A stretch of 64,000 nt of DNA, from NCBI RefSeq assembly GCF_029080175.1, contig NZ_JARFJC010000026.1; one strand, given 5' to 3'. The stretch comes from Luteipulveratus flavus. GTDB taxonomy: Bacteria > Actinomycetota > Actinomycetes > Actinomycetales > Dermatophilaceae. Position numbers and translations under genes: made by a program. This document shows, one piece after another, positions 50,367 through 59,664 of this stretch. The stretch's first letter is position 1. Each line of letters opens with the position of its first letter. The notes under the pieces are model-generated. The model had not been told where the DNA came from, made no database searches, and was given only the letters and a program-made list of their open reading frames with translations.

Positions 50367-50993
50367 TTACGCGCCGGAGTCGGACATCCCGTCGATGACC
50401 GCGTCGGCGACCTCCCGCATCCCGAGCCGGCGGTCCATCGCCGTCTTCTGGATCCAGCGGAACGCCTCGGCCTCGTCGACGTCCAGCCGCTTCATCAGGA
50501 TGCCCTTGGCGCGGTCCAGACGCTTGCGGGTCTCCAGCCGCTCGCCCAGGTCGGTGACCTCCTGCCGCAGCGCCTGGCGCTCGGCCCACCGGGACGTGGC
50601 CACGGAGATGGCGGGCCGCAGGTCGTCGATCGTGAACGGCTTGAGCACGTACGCCATCACGCCGGCGTCGCTCGCCCGCTCCACCAGGTCCTTGTCGCTG
50701 AACGCGGTGAGCATCACGATGGGCGCGATGCCGTCCTCGCCGATCTGGGCGGCTGCTGAGATCCCGTCCAGCACCGGCATCTTCACGTCCATGACGACCA
50801 GGTCGGGCCGCAGCTCCTTGGCCTGCGCGACGGCCTGCTCTCCGTCGCCGACGGCGGCCACGACGTCGTACCCCGCCTCGCCCAGCATCTCGGCGAGGTC
50901 CATCCGGATCAGGGCCTCGTCCTCGGCCACGACCACCTTGAGCCGCTGGGCCGGGGTGGTGCTGTCCACGGGGATGTCGCTGGTCTCGCTCAC
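50367..50993 (-). CDS. pdtaR: ANTAR-domain response regulator, PdtaR-like
   Basis: GTG 50993 gives 208 residues. Residues 17-135 form a receiver domain with the acidic pair AEDEALIR, phospho-acceptor Asp69 in LVVMDVKMP, and Lys118 in YVLKPFTI. Residues about 145-200 are an ANTAR RNA-binding domain (TRKRLDRAKGILMKRLDVDE, with Ala/Arg positions usual for the family). ANTAR proteins bind paired hexanucleotide RNA hairpins to prevent termination. In M. tuberculosis PdtaR (Rv1626) answers the PdtaS kinase and is a neighbour of pyk and polA as here. No kinase is in the window. Confidence 0.92.
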   Translation of the reverse strand: MSETSDIPVDSTTPAQRLKVVVAEDEALIRMDLAEMLGEAGYDVVAAVGDGEQAVAQAKELRPDLVVMDVKMPVLDGISAAAQIGEDGIAPIVMLTAFSDKDLVERASDAGVMAYVLKPFTIDDLRPAISVATSRWAERQALRQEVTDLGERLETRKRLDRAKGILMKRLDVDEAEAFRWIQKTAMDRRLGMREVADAVIDGMSDSGA

Positions 50994-51067
50994 CCGGTCA
51001 CCCTACCGACGCGTAGGGCCCGAGACCCCGCCGCGCGGTGGCCTCGTCGGCCGGCGTGCGTGTGAGG

Positions 51068-51787
51068 ATGACCACCGTGCCGACCGCCTTCGACCGCCTG
51101 TTCGCCTCCGCCGCTGCCCGTGTCACGACCGGTGACCACAGCCGCGAGGTCGTGCCGGAGGAGGGCGGGCGGTGGCCCATCAGCCTTCTGCTGTACCCAC
51201 CGGCCGCGCTGGCGGAGGCCCTGGCTCCCCTCACCAGCGAGGCGCTCCGCCTCGCAGGGCCGGGCCAGGTCGTCTCCGGTCATCCGGAGGCGGCGCACAT
51301 CACCGTGCGCGCCCTCGAGCCGCGCCGGGAGGCCGCCCGCAAGGACGAGCCGTTCGTCCAGCGCTGCACGGCTGCGCTCGACCGGACGACCGCCGCGCTG
51401 CCCGCCCCGCGGTTCACCCTGACCGGGGTGACGCTGACTCCCGGCACGGTCATGGCGCAGCTGGAGACGACCGACGGCTGGGAGGTGATGCACCGGCTGG
51501 ACGCCGAGCTGGGTGCGGACGGCTGGTACGAGCGGGAGTGGGCCGAGGAGCTCGGTCGGCCGGCGGGTGCCGTGGCGCGGGACATCCACTACGTCAACCT
51601 CGTGCACTTCGCCGACGACCTCGCCGATCCGACCGGACTGGTGCAGTGGGTGCGGGCTCACCGGGCGATCGAGCCGGTCACGTTCACCGTGCCGACGGCC
51701 GGCCTCGTCGCGTTCCGCCACGAGACCCGCGGCGACCACCAGCTGATCCGGATCGAGCCCTGGCACGAGTCGATCTTCACCGGCTGA
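51068..51787 (+). CDS. Hypothetical protein, possibly 2H-phosphoesterase-like
   Basis: ATG 51068 gives 239 residues; starts at 51038 and 51077 are also possible and no strong ribosome-binding site decides. The sequence has HITVRALEPRREAARKDEP, which has an H-x-T motif as in 2H phosphoesterases, and a later HYVNLVHFADDLADP that is not a standard second motif. I cannot confirm the family. It runs divergent from pdtaR and is followed by a tRNA gene. Confidence 0.65.
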   Translation: MTTVPTAFDRLFASAAARVTTGDHSREVVPEEGGRWPISLLLYPPAALAEALAPLTSEALRLAGPGQVVSGHPEAAHITVRALEPRREAARKDEPFVQRCTAALDRTTAALPAPRFTLTGVTLTPGTVMAQLETTDGWEVMHRLDAELGADGWYEREWAEELGRPAGAVARDIHYVNLVHFADDLADPTGLVQWVRAHRAIEPVTFTVPTAGLVAFRHETRGDHQLIRIEPWHESIFTG

Positions 51788-51845
51788 GCCGTGCTCGGTC
51801 GGTTGGGTGACCTCCTGCCGACTCCGTTACGGTGTCCCTCGACCA

Positions 51846-51919
51846 GCCCCGGTATTCCAATTGGCAGAGAAGGCGGCCTCAAACTCCGCACAGTGTGGGT
51901 TCGAATCCCACCCGGGGCA
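51846..51919 (+). tRNA. tRNA-Leu (anticodon CAA) with a short variable arm
   Basis: A 74-base cloverleaf is complete. The 7-bp acceptor stem is GCCCCGG with CCGGGGC, discriminator A at 51919. The anticodon stem is four pairs (GCGG/CCGC) plus one C-U mismatch, loop CTCAAAC, anticodon CAA. The T stem is GTGGG/CCCAC with loop TTCGAAT. The variable region is only about five bases; normal leucine tRNAs have a long variable arm. The D stem is weak with one mismatch. CCA is not encoded. M. tuberculosis has a leucine tRNA in the same neighbourhood, by memory. Identity as leucine rests on the anticodon alone. Confidence 0.8.
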
Positions 51920-51984
51920 CCCGTCATCGGACGCCGTAAGGAGTAGTACGCGATCGCGCACCTCTCCTCACGGCTCCGTGACCG

Positions 51985-53442
51985 TCAGAGCTCGTCGAGG
52001 TCGTGATAGGCCGGAGCGACCTTGTTCTTGGCGTCGCCCATCTGGTGCACGCGCAGCGCATTCGTCGACCCGGCGATGCCGGGGGGCGAGCCGGCCACGA
52101 TCACCACGGTCTCGCCCTCGGCGCACCGCTTGGAGGACAGCAGCGTCTCGTCGACCTGCGCGGCCATCTGGTCGGTGTGCTTCACCTGCGGCATCAGGAA
52201 CGTCTCGATCCCCCACACCAGCGCTAGCTGGGAGCGGGTCGCAGCGTTCGGGGTGAAGGCCAGCATCGGCCGCTTGCTGCGGATCCGGGCCATCCGCAGG
52301 GCCGAGTCACCGGTCGTGGTGAAGGTGACGAGGTACCGCACGTCCAGCAGGTCGCCGATCTCGGCGGCGGCCGCGGTGACGGCGCCGCCCTTGGTGTGCG
52401 GCCGCGTCCCCAGCTCGGCGATCCGCTCCAGGCCGTGCTCCTCGGTGCTCTCGATGATGCGGGCCATCGTCTGCACCGCGTCGATCGGCCACGCCCCCAC
52501 GCTGGTCTCACCGGAGAGCATGATCGCGTCGGCGCCGTCGAGCACGGCGTTGGCGCAGTCGGAGGCCTCCGCGCGCGTCGGTCGTGGGTTCTCGATCATC
52601 GACTCCAGCACCTGGGTCGCGACGATCACCGGCTTGGCCGCCCGGCGGGCCAGCTCGACCGCGCGCTTCTGCACGATCGGCACGTCCTCCAGCGGCAGCT
52701 CCACGCCCAGGTCGCCGCGGGCGACCATGATCCCGTCGAACGCATCGACGATCTCGGCGAGGTTGTCGACCGCCTGCGGCTTCTCGATCTTGGCGATCAC
52801 CGGCAGCCGTCCGCCACCGACCTCGTCCATGATCTCGTGCACCCGCTGCACGTCGGAGGCGGAGCGGACGAAGGACAGCGCGATCAGGTCGGCCCGCAGC
52901 GTGAGTGCCCAGCGCAGGTCCTGCTCGTCCTTGTCCGACAGCGCCGGGACGCTCACCGCGACGCCGGGCAGGTTGATGCCCTTGTGGTTGGAGACCATGC
53001 CGCCCTCGACGACCTCGGTGACCACGTCGGTCGCGGTGACCTCGACCGCGCGCAGCTCCACCTTGCCGTCGTCGATCAGCAGCCGGTCGCCGGGCCGCAC
53101 GTCACCGGGCAGGCCCTTGTACGTGGTCGACACCCGCTCGCCGTCGCCGTCCACGTCCTCGACGGTGATGGCGAACCGCTGACCCGCCTCCAGCCGGACG
53201 GGGCCGTCGGCGAACGTACCCGTCCGGATCTTGGGGCCCTGCAGGTCGACCAGGACGCCGACCGCACGCTCGGTCTGGTCGCTCGCTCCCCGGACGTGCT
53301 CGTACACCTTCTCGTGGTCGGCGTACGAGCCGTGGGAAAGATTCAGCCGGGCGACGTCCATGCCTGCCGCGACGAGCTCGCGGACACGCTGGGGGGTGTC
53401 GGTGGCGGGACCGAGTGTGGCAACGATCTTGGCGCGGCGCAT
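51985..53442 (-). CDS. pyk: Pyruvate kinase
   Basis: ATG 53442 gives 485 residues. The N-terminus MRRAKIVATLGPATDTPQRV and MDVARLNLSHGSYADHEKVY are hallmark. The catalytic block is VIAKIEKPQAVDNLAEIVDA with the Lys/Glu pair, MVARGDLGVELPLEDV, and KPVIVATQVLESMIENPRPT; the C-terminal domain is regulatory. It makes pyruvate and ATP from phosphoenolpyruvate and ADP. A TAGTGT box six bases upstream suggests leaderless mRNA. Confidence 0.97.
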   Translation of the reverse strand: MRRAKIVATLGPATDTPQRVRELVAAGMDVARLNLSHGSYADHEKVYEHVRGASDQTERAVGVLVDLQGPKIRTGTFADGPVRLEAGQRFAITVEDVDGDGERVSTTYKGLPGDVRPGDRLLIDDGKVELRAVEVTATDVVTEVVEGGMVSNHKGINLPGVAVSVPALSDKDEQDLRWALTLRADLIALSFVRSASDVQRVHEIMDEVGGGRLPVIAKIEKPQAVDNLAEIVDAFDGIMVARGDLGVELPLEDVPIVQKRAVELARRAAKPVIVATQVLESMIENPRPTRAEASDCANAVLDGADAIMLSGETSVGAWPIDAVQTMARIIESTEEHGLERIAELGTRPHTKGGAVTAAAAEIGDLLDVRYLVTFTTTGDSALRMARIRSKRPMLAFTPNAATRSQLALVWGIETFLMPQVKHTDQMAAQVDETLLSSKRCAEGETVVIVAGSPPGIAGSTNALRVHQMGDAKNKVAPAYHDLDEL

Positions 53443-53448
53443 AAACCA

Positions 53449-53454
53449 ACACTA
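53449..53454 (-). promoter_or_regulatory. -10 element for leaderless pyk transcript
   Basis: TAGTGT on the - strand (53454-53449) is six bases from the pyk ATG and fits the actinobacterial TANNNT -10 pattern. No ribosome-binding site precedes the ATG. Confidence 0.5.
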
Positions 53455-53464
53455 TCGAACAGAA

Positions 53465-53500
53465 CCGCCCGTACGCCGGTCACATCCGGCGTACGGGCGG
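53465..53500 (-). terminator. Terminator after gltD
   Basis: A perfect 15-bp stem (53465-53479 with 53486-53500) with loop TCACAT, followed on the - strand by TTCTGTTCG. It separates gltBD from pyk. Confidence 0.8.
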
Positions 53501-53535
53501 GTAGCTGTGTCGGGGTGGTCGCAGCGCGGCTCCGG

Positions 53536-54993
53536 TCAGACGGTGAGCGGCCGATCGGTGGGTCGGACCGGGGACGGCAGCGTCGAGGCACCGGTCAGGA
53601 AGGCGTCGACCCCGCGTGCGGCCGAACGCCCCTCGGCGATCGCCCAGACGATCAGCGACTGACCACGTCCGGCGTCACCGGCGACGAACACACCGGGCAC
53701 CGAGGTCATGTACGAGCCGTCGCGCGCGATGTTGGACCGTTCGTCGGTCTCGACCCCGAGCTGCTCGACCAGACCCTGCGGCGCCGGGCCGAGGAAGCCC
53801 ATGGCGAGCAGAACCAGCTGCGCCGGGATCTCCCGCTCGGAGCCCTCGACCTCCTCGAAGCCGTTCTCGCCCCGCCGCACCTCGACCAGGCGCAGCGCGC
53901 GCACCGCGCCGTCCTCGTCGCCGAGGACCTCCTTGGTGCTGGTGGCGTACACCCGGTCGCCGCCCTCCTCGTGCGCGCTCGCGACGCGGAAGAGCATCGG
54001 GTACGTCGGCCAGGGCTGACCGTCGGCGCGCTCCTCGCCCGGTCGCGGCATGATCTCCAGCTGGGTGATCGACCGGGCGCCCTGCCGGATCGCGGTGCCG
54101 AGGCAGTCGGCGCCGGTGTCGCCGCCACCGATGATGACGACGTCCTTGTCGGTGGCCACCACCTGGTCCTGGACCGACTCTCCCAGCGCGACCCGGTTCG
54201 CGTCCGGCAGGTAGTCCATCGCCTGCACGATGCCGCTGAGCTCGCGCCCGGGAACCGGCAGGTCCCGCGGGACGGTCGCGCCGACGGCCAGCACCACGGC
54301 GTCGTACCGCTCGCGCAGCTGGGCCCCGGTGATGTCCTCACCGACCGTGCGGTTGCACCGGAACCGGGTGCCCTCGGCGGTCATCTGCGCCAGGCGCCGG
54401 TCCAGGACGGACTTCTCCATCTTGAACTCGGGGATGCCGTACCGCAGCAGGCCGCCCGGCTTGTCGGCCCGCTCGTACACCGCGACGGTGTGGCCCGCCC
54501 GCGTCAGCTGCTGCGCGGCGGCCAGACCCGCCGGGCCCGAACCCACCACGGCCACGGTCTTGTTCGTCAGGCGCGCGGGCGGCAGCGGGTCGACCCCGCC
54601 GTGCTCGAAGGCCTGCTCGATCGTGGTGAGCTCGACCTGCTTGATCGTCACCGCCGGCTGGCTGATGCCGAGCACGCACGCGGACTCGCACGGAGCCGGG
54701 CAGAGCCGACCGGTGAACTCGGGGAAGTTGTTGGTCGCGTGCAGCCGCTCGATCGCGTCCGGCCAGTCACCACGTCGGGCGAGGTCGTTCCACTCCGGGA
54801 TGAGGTTCCCGAGGGGACAACCGCTGTGGCAGAACGGAATACCGCAGTCCATGCACCGGCCGGCCTGCCGCTGCAGCTGGCCGAGCTCCTGCTCCTCGTA
54901 CACCTCGCGCCAGTCCTTGATGCGGACCGGTACGGGGCGGCGGCCGGGCAGCTCGCGCTGCTGCGTCGTCAGAAATCCACGGGGGTCAGCCAC
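53536..54993 (-). CDS. gltD: Glutamate synthase small subunit (NADPH)
   Basis: GTG 54993 overlaps gltB by 8 bases; 485 residues. The N-terminal FeS region has RCMDCGIPFCHSGCPLGNLI. FAD binding is at VAVVGSGPAGLAAAQQLTRA, and the second dinucleotide motif is DVVIIGGGDTGADCLGTAIR. It takes electrons from NADPH and passes them to GltB. The C-terminal VFVAGDAGRGQSLIVWAIAE is the FAD-binding end. Confidence 0.97.
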   Translation of the reverse strand: MADPRGFLTTQQRELPGRRPVPVRIKDWREVYEEQELGQLQRQAGRCMDCGIPFCHSGCPLGNLIPEWNDLARRGDWPDAIERLHATNNFPEFTGRLCPAPCESACVLGISQPAVTIKQVELTTIEQAFEHGGVDPLPPARLTNKTVAVVGSGPAGLAAAQQLTRAGHTVAVYERADKPGGLLRYGIPEFKMEKSVLDRRLAQMTAEGTRFRCNRTVGEDITGAQLRERYDAVVLAVGATVPRDLPVPGRELSGIVQAMDYLPDANRVALGESVQDQVVATDKDVVIIGGGDTGADCLGTAIRQGARSITQLEIMPRPGEERADGQPWPTYPMLFRVASAHEEGGDRVYATSTKEVLGDEDGAVRALRLVEVRRGENGFEEVEGSEREIPAQLVLLAMGFLGPAPQGLVEQLGVETDERSNIARDGSYMTSVPGVFVAGDAGRGQSLIVWAIAEGRSAARGVDAFLTGASTLPSPVRPTDRPLTV

Positions 54994-57900
54994 GGTTGGC
55001 CTCCATGATCCGCTCCCACACCTGGGGGCTGTCGGGGTCGAGGCCCTCGTCGGCGGCCTCGGTTCGGACGTCGAGCACCTTCTGGTACGTACGCGGCAGC
55101 ACGAGCGAGAACCGCTCGACCGCCGCCGGCCACTCCTCGAGCAGCCGCCCGGCCACGCTGGAGTCGGTCCACTCGTGGTGGGCCCGGACCAGGTCGTGCA
55201 CCAGGGAGATGTCGGCCTCGCGCAGGCCGATCACGTCGACCAGCTCGGGGTTGACCTGGCTCTCGTCCAGGTCCAGGACGTACGCCTGGCCACCGGACAT
55301 CCCGGCCGCGAGGTTGCGCCCCGTCGGGCCGAGCACCAGGACGGTGCCGCCGGTCATGTACTCGCAGGCGTGGTCGCCCACGCCCTCGACGACGGCGGTG
55401 GCGCCGGAGTTGCGGACGCAGAAGCGCTCGCCCACCACGCCGCGCAGGAAGATCTGCCCGCTCGTCGCGCCGTAGGCGATGACGTTGCCGGCGATGGCGT
55501 TGCGCTCGGCCACCAGCGAGGCCTCGCGCAGGGGACGGACCACGAGCCGGCCGCCGGACAGACCCTTGCCGACGTAGTCGTTCGCCTCGCCGTACAGGCG
55601 CAGCGTGATGCCCGCCGGGACGAACGCGCCGAACGACTGGCCGGCCGAGCCGGTGAAGGAGATGTCGATCGTGTCGTCGGCCAGGCCGTCCGGATGACGC
55701 TTGGTCACCTCGTGGCCGAGCATCGTGCCGACCGTGCGGTTGACGTTGCCGATCGGGACCTCGATGCGGACGGGCGCCTGGTTCTCCAGCGCGTCCTTGC
55801 TCATGGCGATGAGCTGCTGGTCCAGGGCCTTCTCCAGGCCGTGGTCCTGCCCGACGACCTGGTGGCGGGGGGCGCCCTCCGGCAGGTCGACGTCGGCGAG
55901 GATCGGCGCGAGGTCCAGGCCGCTGGCCTTCCAGTGGTCGACCGCCCGGGAGGTGTCGAGCGTGCGCACCTGGCCGATCGCCTCCTCCAGGCTGCGGAAC
56001 CCGAGCTCGGCGAGCAGCTCGCGCACCTCCTCCGCGACGTACTCGAAGAAGGTCTGCACGAACTCCGGCTTGCCGGAGAAGCGGGCGCGCAGGTCGGGGT
56101 TCTGGGTGGCGATGCCGACGGGACAGGTGTCCAGGTGACAGACGCGCATCATGATGCAGCCGCTGACGACCAGCGGCGCCGTGGCGAAGCCGTACTCCTC
56201 GGCGCCGAGCAGCGCGGCGATCATGACGTCGCGGCCGGTCTTGAGCTGACCGTCGGTCTGCACCACGATCCGGTCGCGCAGGCCGTTCAGCAGCAGCGTC
56301 TGCTGCGTCTCGGCGAGCCCGAGCTCCCACGGACCTCCGGCGTGCTTGAGCGAGGTGAGCGGCGAGGCGCCCGTACCGCCGTCGTGGCCGGAGACCAGGA
56401 CGACGTCGGCGTGCGCCTTGGACACCCCGGCGGCCACGGTGCCGACCCCGATCTCGCTCACGAGCTTCACGTGGATGCGCGCACTCGGGTTGGCGTTCTT
56501 GAGGTCATGGATGAGCTGGGCGAGGTCCTCGATCGAGTAGATGTCGTGGTGCGGCGGCGGCGAGATCAGGCCGACGCCGGGCGTGGAGTGCCGCGTCTTG
56601 GCCACCCACGGGTACACCTTGTGGCCGGGCAGCTGACCGCCCTCGCCGGGCTTGGCGCCCTGGGCCATCTTGATCTGGATGTCGTCGGCCTGCGTGAGGT
56701 AGTGCGAGGTCACGCCGAAGCGGCCGCTGGCCACCTGCTTGATCGCCGAGCGCCGCTCGGGATCGACCAGCCGGTCGGCGTCCTCACCGCCCTCACCGGT
56801 GTTGGACCGCGCACCGAGCCGGTTCATCGCGATCGCGAGGGTCTCGTGCGCCTCCTTGCTGATCGAGCCGTAGCTCATCGCGCCGGTGTTGAACCGCTTG
56901 ACGATCTCGCTGACCGGCTCGACCTCCTCGACCGGCACCGACGGGCGGCCGGAGGCGAAGGAGAACAGGCCGCGCAGCGTCATCAGCCGCTCGGACTGGT
57001 CGTCCACCGCCTTCGTGTACTGCTTGAAGATGTCGTAGCGACGCGAGCGGGTGGAGTGCTGGAGCCGGAACACCGTCTCCGGGTCGAACAGGTGCGGCTC
57101 GCCCTCCCGGCGCCACTGGTACTCCCCGCCCACCTCGAGCGTGCGGTGCGAGGGTGCGAGCCCGTCCTTCGGGTACGCCGTCGCGTGCCGCTCGGCGACC
57201 TCCTGGGTGAGCACGTCCAGGCCGATGCCGCCGAGCCGCGACACGGTGCCGGTGAAGTAGGAGTCGACCAGCTCCTGGGACAGGCCGGTCGCCTCGAACA
57301 CCTGGGCGCCCCGGTAGGACGCCACCGTCGAGATGCCCATCTTGGACATGACCTTCAGGACGCCCTTGCCGAGCGCCTTGATGAGGTTCTTCACCGCCTG
57401 CTCGGGCGTGATGTCGGAGATCACGCCGCGCCGGACGAGGTCCTCGACGGACTCCATCGCCAGGTAGGGGTTGATCGCGGCCGCGCCGTACCCGATGAGC
57501 AGCGCGACGTGGTGCACCTCGCGGACGTCGCCCGCCTCGATCAGCAGACCGACCTGGGTGCGGGTCTTCTCCCGGATCAGGTGGTGGTGCACGGCCGCGG
57601 TCAGCAGCAGCGAGGGGATCGGGGCGAACGCGGGACCCGAGTCGCGGTCGGACAGCACCACGAAGCGATGACCGTCGGCGATCGCCTGGGACACCTCGGC
57701 GAAGATCCCCTGCAGCCGCGCGCGCATCGCGCTCACGCCGCCGGCCACGCGGTAGGTGCCGCGGATGACGTACGTCGCGTAGCCCGGCATGTCGCCGCGG
57801 GAGTTGAGGTGGACGATCTTGGCCAGCTCGTCGTTGTCGATGACCGGGAACGGCAGCTCGACCTGACGGGCGTGCGCCGGTGAGGCCTCCAGGGCGTTGC

Positions 57901-59524
57901 TCTCCGGACCCATCAGGGTGCCGAGCGAGGTGACCAGCTCCTCGCGGATCGCGTCCAGCGGCGGGTTGGTCACCTGGGCGAACAGCTGGCTGAAGTAGTC
58001 GAACAGCAGCCGCGGTCGCTGGGACAGCACCGCGATCGGGGTGTCGGTGCCCATCGAGCCGAGCGCCTCACCGCCCGTGCGCGCCATCGGGGCGAGCAGG
58101 ATCCGCAGCTCCTCCTGGGTGTAGCCGAACGTCTGCTGGCGGCGCACCACCGACGCGGGCGTGTGCCAGACGTGCTCGCGTTCGGGCAGGTCCTCGAACC
58201 GGACGATCCCCGCGTGCAGCCACTCCTCGTACGGGTTCTGCGCGGCCAGCGAGGACTTCACCTCGTCGTCGCCGACGATCCGGCCGTGCTCGGTGTCGAC
58301 CAGGAACATCTTGCCCGGCTGCATCCGGCCCTTGCGGACGACGGTCGCCGGGTCGAGGTCCAGGACGCCGGCCTCGGAGGCCAGGACGACCAGGCCGTCG
58401 CTGGTGACGGCGTACCGGCCCGGACGCAGGCCGTTGCGGTCCAGCACCGCGCCGACGAGCGTGCCGTCGGTGAAGGTCACGCAGGCAGGGCCGTCCCACG
58501 GCTCCATGATCGTGGAGTGGAACTCGTAGAACGCCCGGCGGGCCGGGTCCATGGTGTCGTGGTTCTCCCACGCCTCCGGGATCATCATCAGCACCGCGTG
58601 CGGGAGGCTGCGACCGCCCAGGTGCAGCAGCTCCAGGACCTCGTCGAAGGTCGCCGAGTCCGACGCCTCCGGGGTGCAGACCGGGAAGATGCGCGACAGG
58701 TCGCCGGGGATGACGTCGCTGGCGAGCGTGGACTCGCGGGCGCTCATCCAGTTGCGGTTGCCGCGGACGGTGTTGATCTCACCGTTGTGCGCGATGAACC
58801 GGAACGGGTGTGCGAGCGGCCAGGACGGGAAGGTGTTGGTCGAGAACCGCGAGTGGACCAGCGCGAGCTCGGTGGCGAACCGACGGTCGGACAGGTCAGG
58901 GAAGAACGGCTCGAGCTGCTCGGTGGTCAGCATCCCCTTGTAGACCAGGGTCCGGGCCGACAGCGAGGCGAAGTAGACGGCCAGCTCACGCTCGGCCCGC
59001 TTGCGCAGGCAGAACGCGAGCCGGTCCAGCTCGACGCCGCCGCGCTCCCCCGTCGCGTCCGCGACGAACACCTGACGGAACACCGGCATGGTCGCCAGCG
59101 ACTGCCGGCCCACCAGGGACGGGTCGGTCGGCACGTCGCGCCAGCCGACGACGCGCAGCCCCTCCTGGGCGGCGAGGACGTCCAGCTGTTCACCGATGTG
59201 CCACTGGGCGTCGGGGTCGGTCGGCATGAAGGCGAGGCCGACGGCATAACGACCGGCTTCGGGCAGGTCGAAGTCGACGACCGCGCGCAGGAACTCGTCC
59301 GGGACCTGGGTCAGGATTCCGGCGCCGTCACCGACGGCCGGGTCGGCGCCGGTCGCGCCGCGGTGCTCCAGGTTGCGCAGCGCGGTCAGCGCGTGGTCCA
59401 CGATGTCGTGCCCGGCGCTGCCGCGCATGGTGGCCACCATCGCCACGCCGCAGGCGTCGTGCTCCTGAGCGGGGTCGTACAGGCCCTGGGCCTGCGGGTG
59501 GGCGGAGAAATGGGCGATACCCAT
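54986..59524 (-). CDS. gltB: Glutamate synthase large subunit
   Basis: I use ATG 59524 (1512 residues); an open frame continues 15 codons up. After a short propeptide comes Cys25 in HDACGVAMVATMRG, the amidotransferase nucleophile once cleaved. The central domain has FTDGTLVGAVLDRNGLRPGR, and the FMN/3Fe-4S synthase domain has GHDGGTGASPLTSLKHAG and CIMMRVCHLDTCPVGIAT, whose Cys residues hold the cluster. The glycine-rich C-terminal domain has GGTVLVLGPTGRNLAAGMSG. It converts glutamine and 2-oxoglutarate to two glutamates. Confidence 0.97.
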   Translation of the reverse strand: MGIAHFSAHPQAQGLYDPAQEHDACGVAMVATMRGSAGHDIVDHALTALRNLEHRGATGADPAVGDGAGILTQVPDEFLRAVVDFDLPEAGRYAVGLAFMPTDPDAQWHIGEQLDVLAAQEGLRVVGWRDVPTDPSLVGRQSLATMPVFRQVFVADATGERGGVELDRLAFCLRKRAERELAVYFASLSARTLVYKGMLTTEQLEPFFPDLSDRRFATELALVHSRFSTNTFPSWPLAHPFRFIAHNGEINTVRGNRNWMSARESTLASDVIPGDLSRIFPVCTPEASDSATFDEVLELLHLGGRSLPHAVLMMIPEAWENHDTMDPARRAFYEFHSTIMEPWDGPACVTFTDGTLVGAVLDRNGLRPGRYAVTSDGLVVLASEAGVLDLDPATVVRKGRMQPGKMFLVDTEHGRIVGDDEVKSSLAAQNPYEEWLHAGIVRFEDLPEREHVWHTPASVVRRQQTFGYTQEELRILLAPMARTGGEALGSMGTDTPIAVLSQRPRLLFDYFSQLFAQVTNPPLDAIREELVTSLGTLMGPESNALEASPAHARQVELPFPVIDNDELAKIVHLNSRGDMPGYATYVIRGTYRVAGGVSAMRARLQGIFAEVSQAIADGHRFVVLSDRDSGPAFAPIPSLLLTAAVHHHLIREKTRTQVGLLIEAGDVREVHHVALLIGYGAAAINPYLAMESVEDLVRRGVISDITPEQAVKNLIKALGKGVLKVMSKMGISTVASYRGAQVFEATGLSQELVDSYFTGTVSRLGGIGLDVLTQEVAERHATAYPKDGLAPSHRTLEVGGEYQWRREGEPHLFDPETVFRLQHSTRSRRYDIFKQYTKAVDDQSERLMTLRGLFSFASGRPSVPVEEVEPVSEIVKRFNTGAMSYGSISKEAHETLAIAMNRLGARSNTGEGGEDADRLVDPERRSAIKQVASGRFGVTSHYLTQADDIQIKMAQGAKPGEGGQLPGHKVYPWVAKTRHSTPGVGLISPPPHHDIYSIEDLAQLIHDLKNANPSARIHVKLVSEIGVGTVAAGVSKAHADVVLVSGHDGGTGASPLTSLKHAGGPWELGLAETQQTLLLNGLRDRIVVQTDGQLKTGRDVMIAALLGAEEYGFATAPLVVSGCIMMRVCHLDTCPVGIATQNPDLRARFSGKPEFVQTFFEYVAEEVRELLAELGFRSLEEAIGQVRTLDTSRAVDHWKASGLDLAPILADVDLPEGAPRHQVVGQDHGLEKALDQQLIAMSKDALENQAPVRIEVPIGNVNRTVGTMLGHEVTKRHPDGLADDTIDISFTGSAGQSFGAFVPAGITLRLYGEANDYVGKGLSGGRLVVRPLREASLVAERNAIAGNVIAYGATSGQIFLRGVVGERFCVRNSGATAVVEGVGDHACEYMTGGTVLVLGPTGRNLAAGMSGGQAYVLDLDESQVNPELVDVIGLREADISLVHDLVRAHHEWTDSSVAGRLLEEWPAAVERFSLVLPRTYQKVLDVRTEAADEGLDPDSPQVWERIMEANRG

Positions 59525-59627
59525 CGTCGACTCACCGTCCTGTCGTCGTCGGGACGCCAGTGCGGACACCGGCGTCGGGCAGGGAGACCCATGCAGGACG
59601 ACGTTGGCCGGCGTGGTCAGTCACAGC

Positions 59628-59656
59628 ACTTTATCGGCGGCCGCCTCAGTTCACAA
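59628..59656 (-). promoter_or_regulatory. gltB: gltB promoter
   Basis: On the - strand TTGTGA (59656-59651), a 17-base spacer and TAAAGT (59633-59628) make a good sigma-70-type promoter, with start about 97 bases before the gltB ATG. The -35 overlaps the edge of an ACATG-N5-CATGT inverted repeat (59656-59670). Confidence 0.6.
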
Positions 59657-59664
59657 CATGGACA

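Noticed and set aside
54230..57883. 1217-codon open frame on + strand opposite gltB/gltD
   Set aside because: It is antisense to certain genes, rich in Arg, Asp, Val and His in a pattern typical of GC-rich shadow frames, and has no motif.
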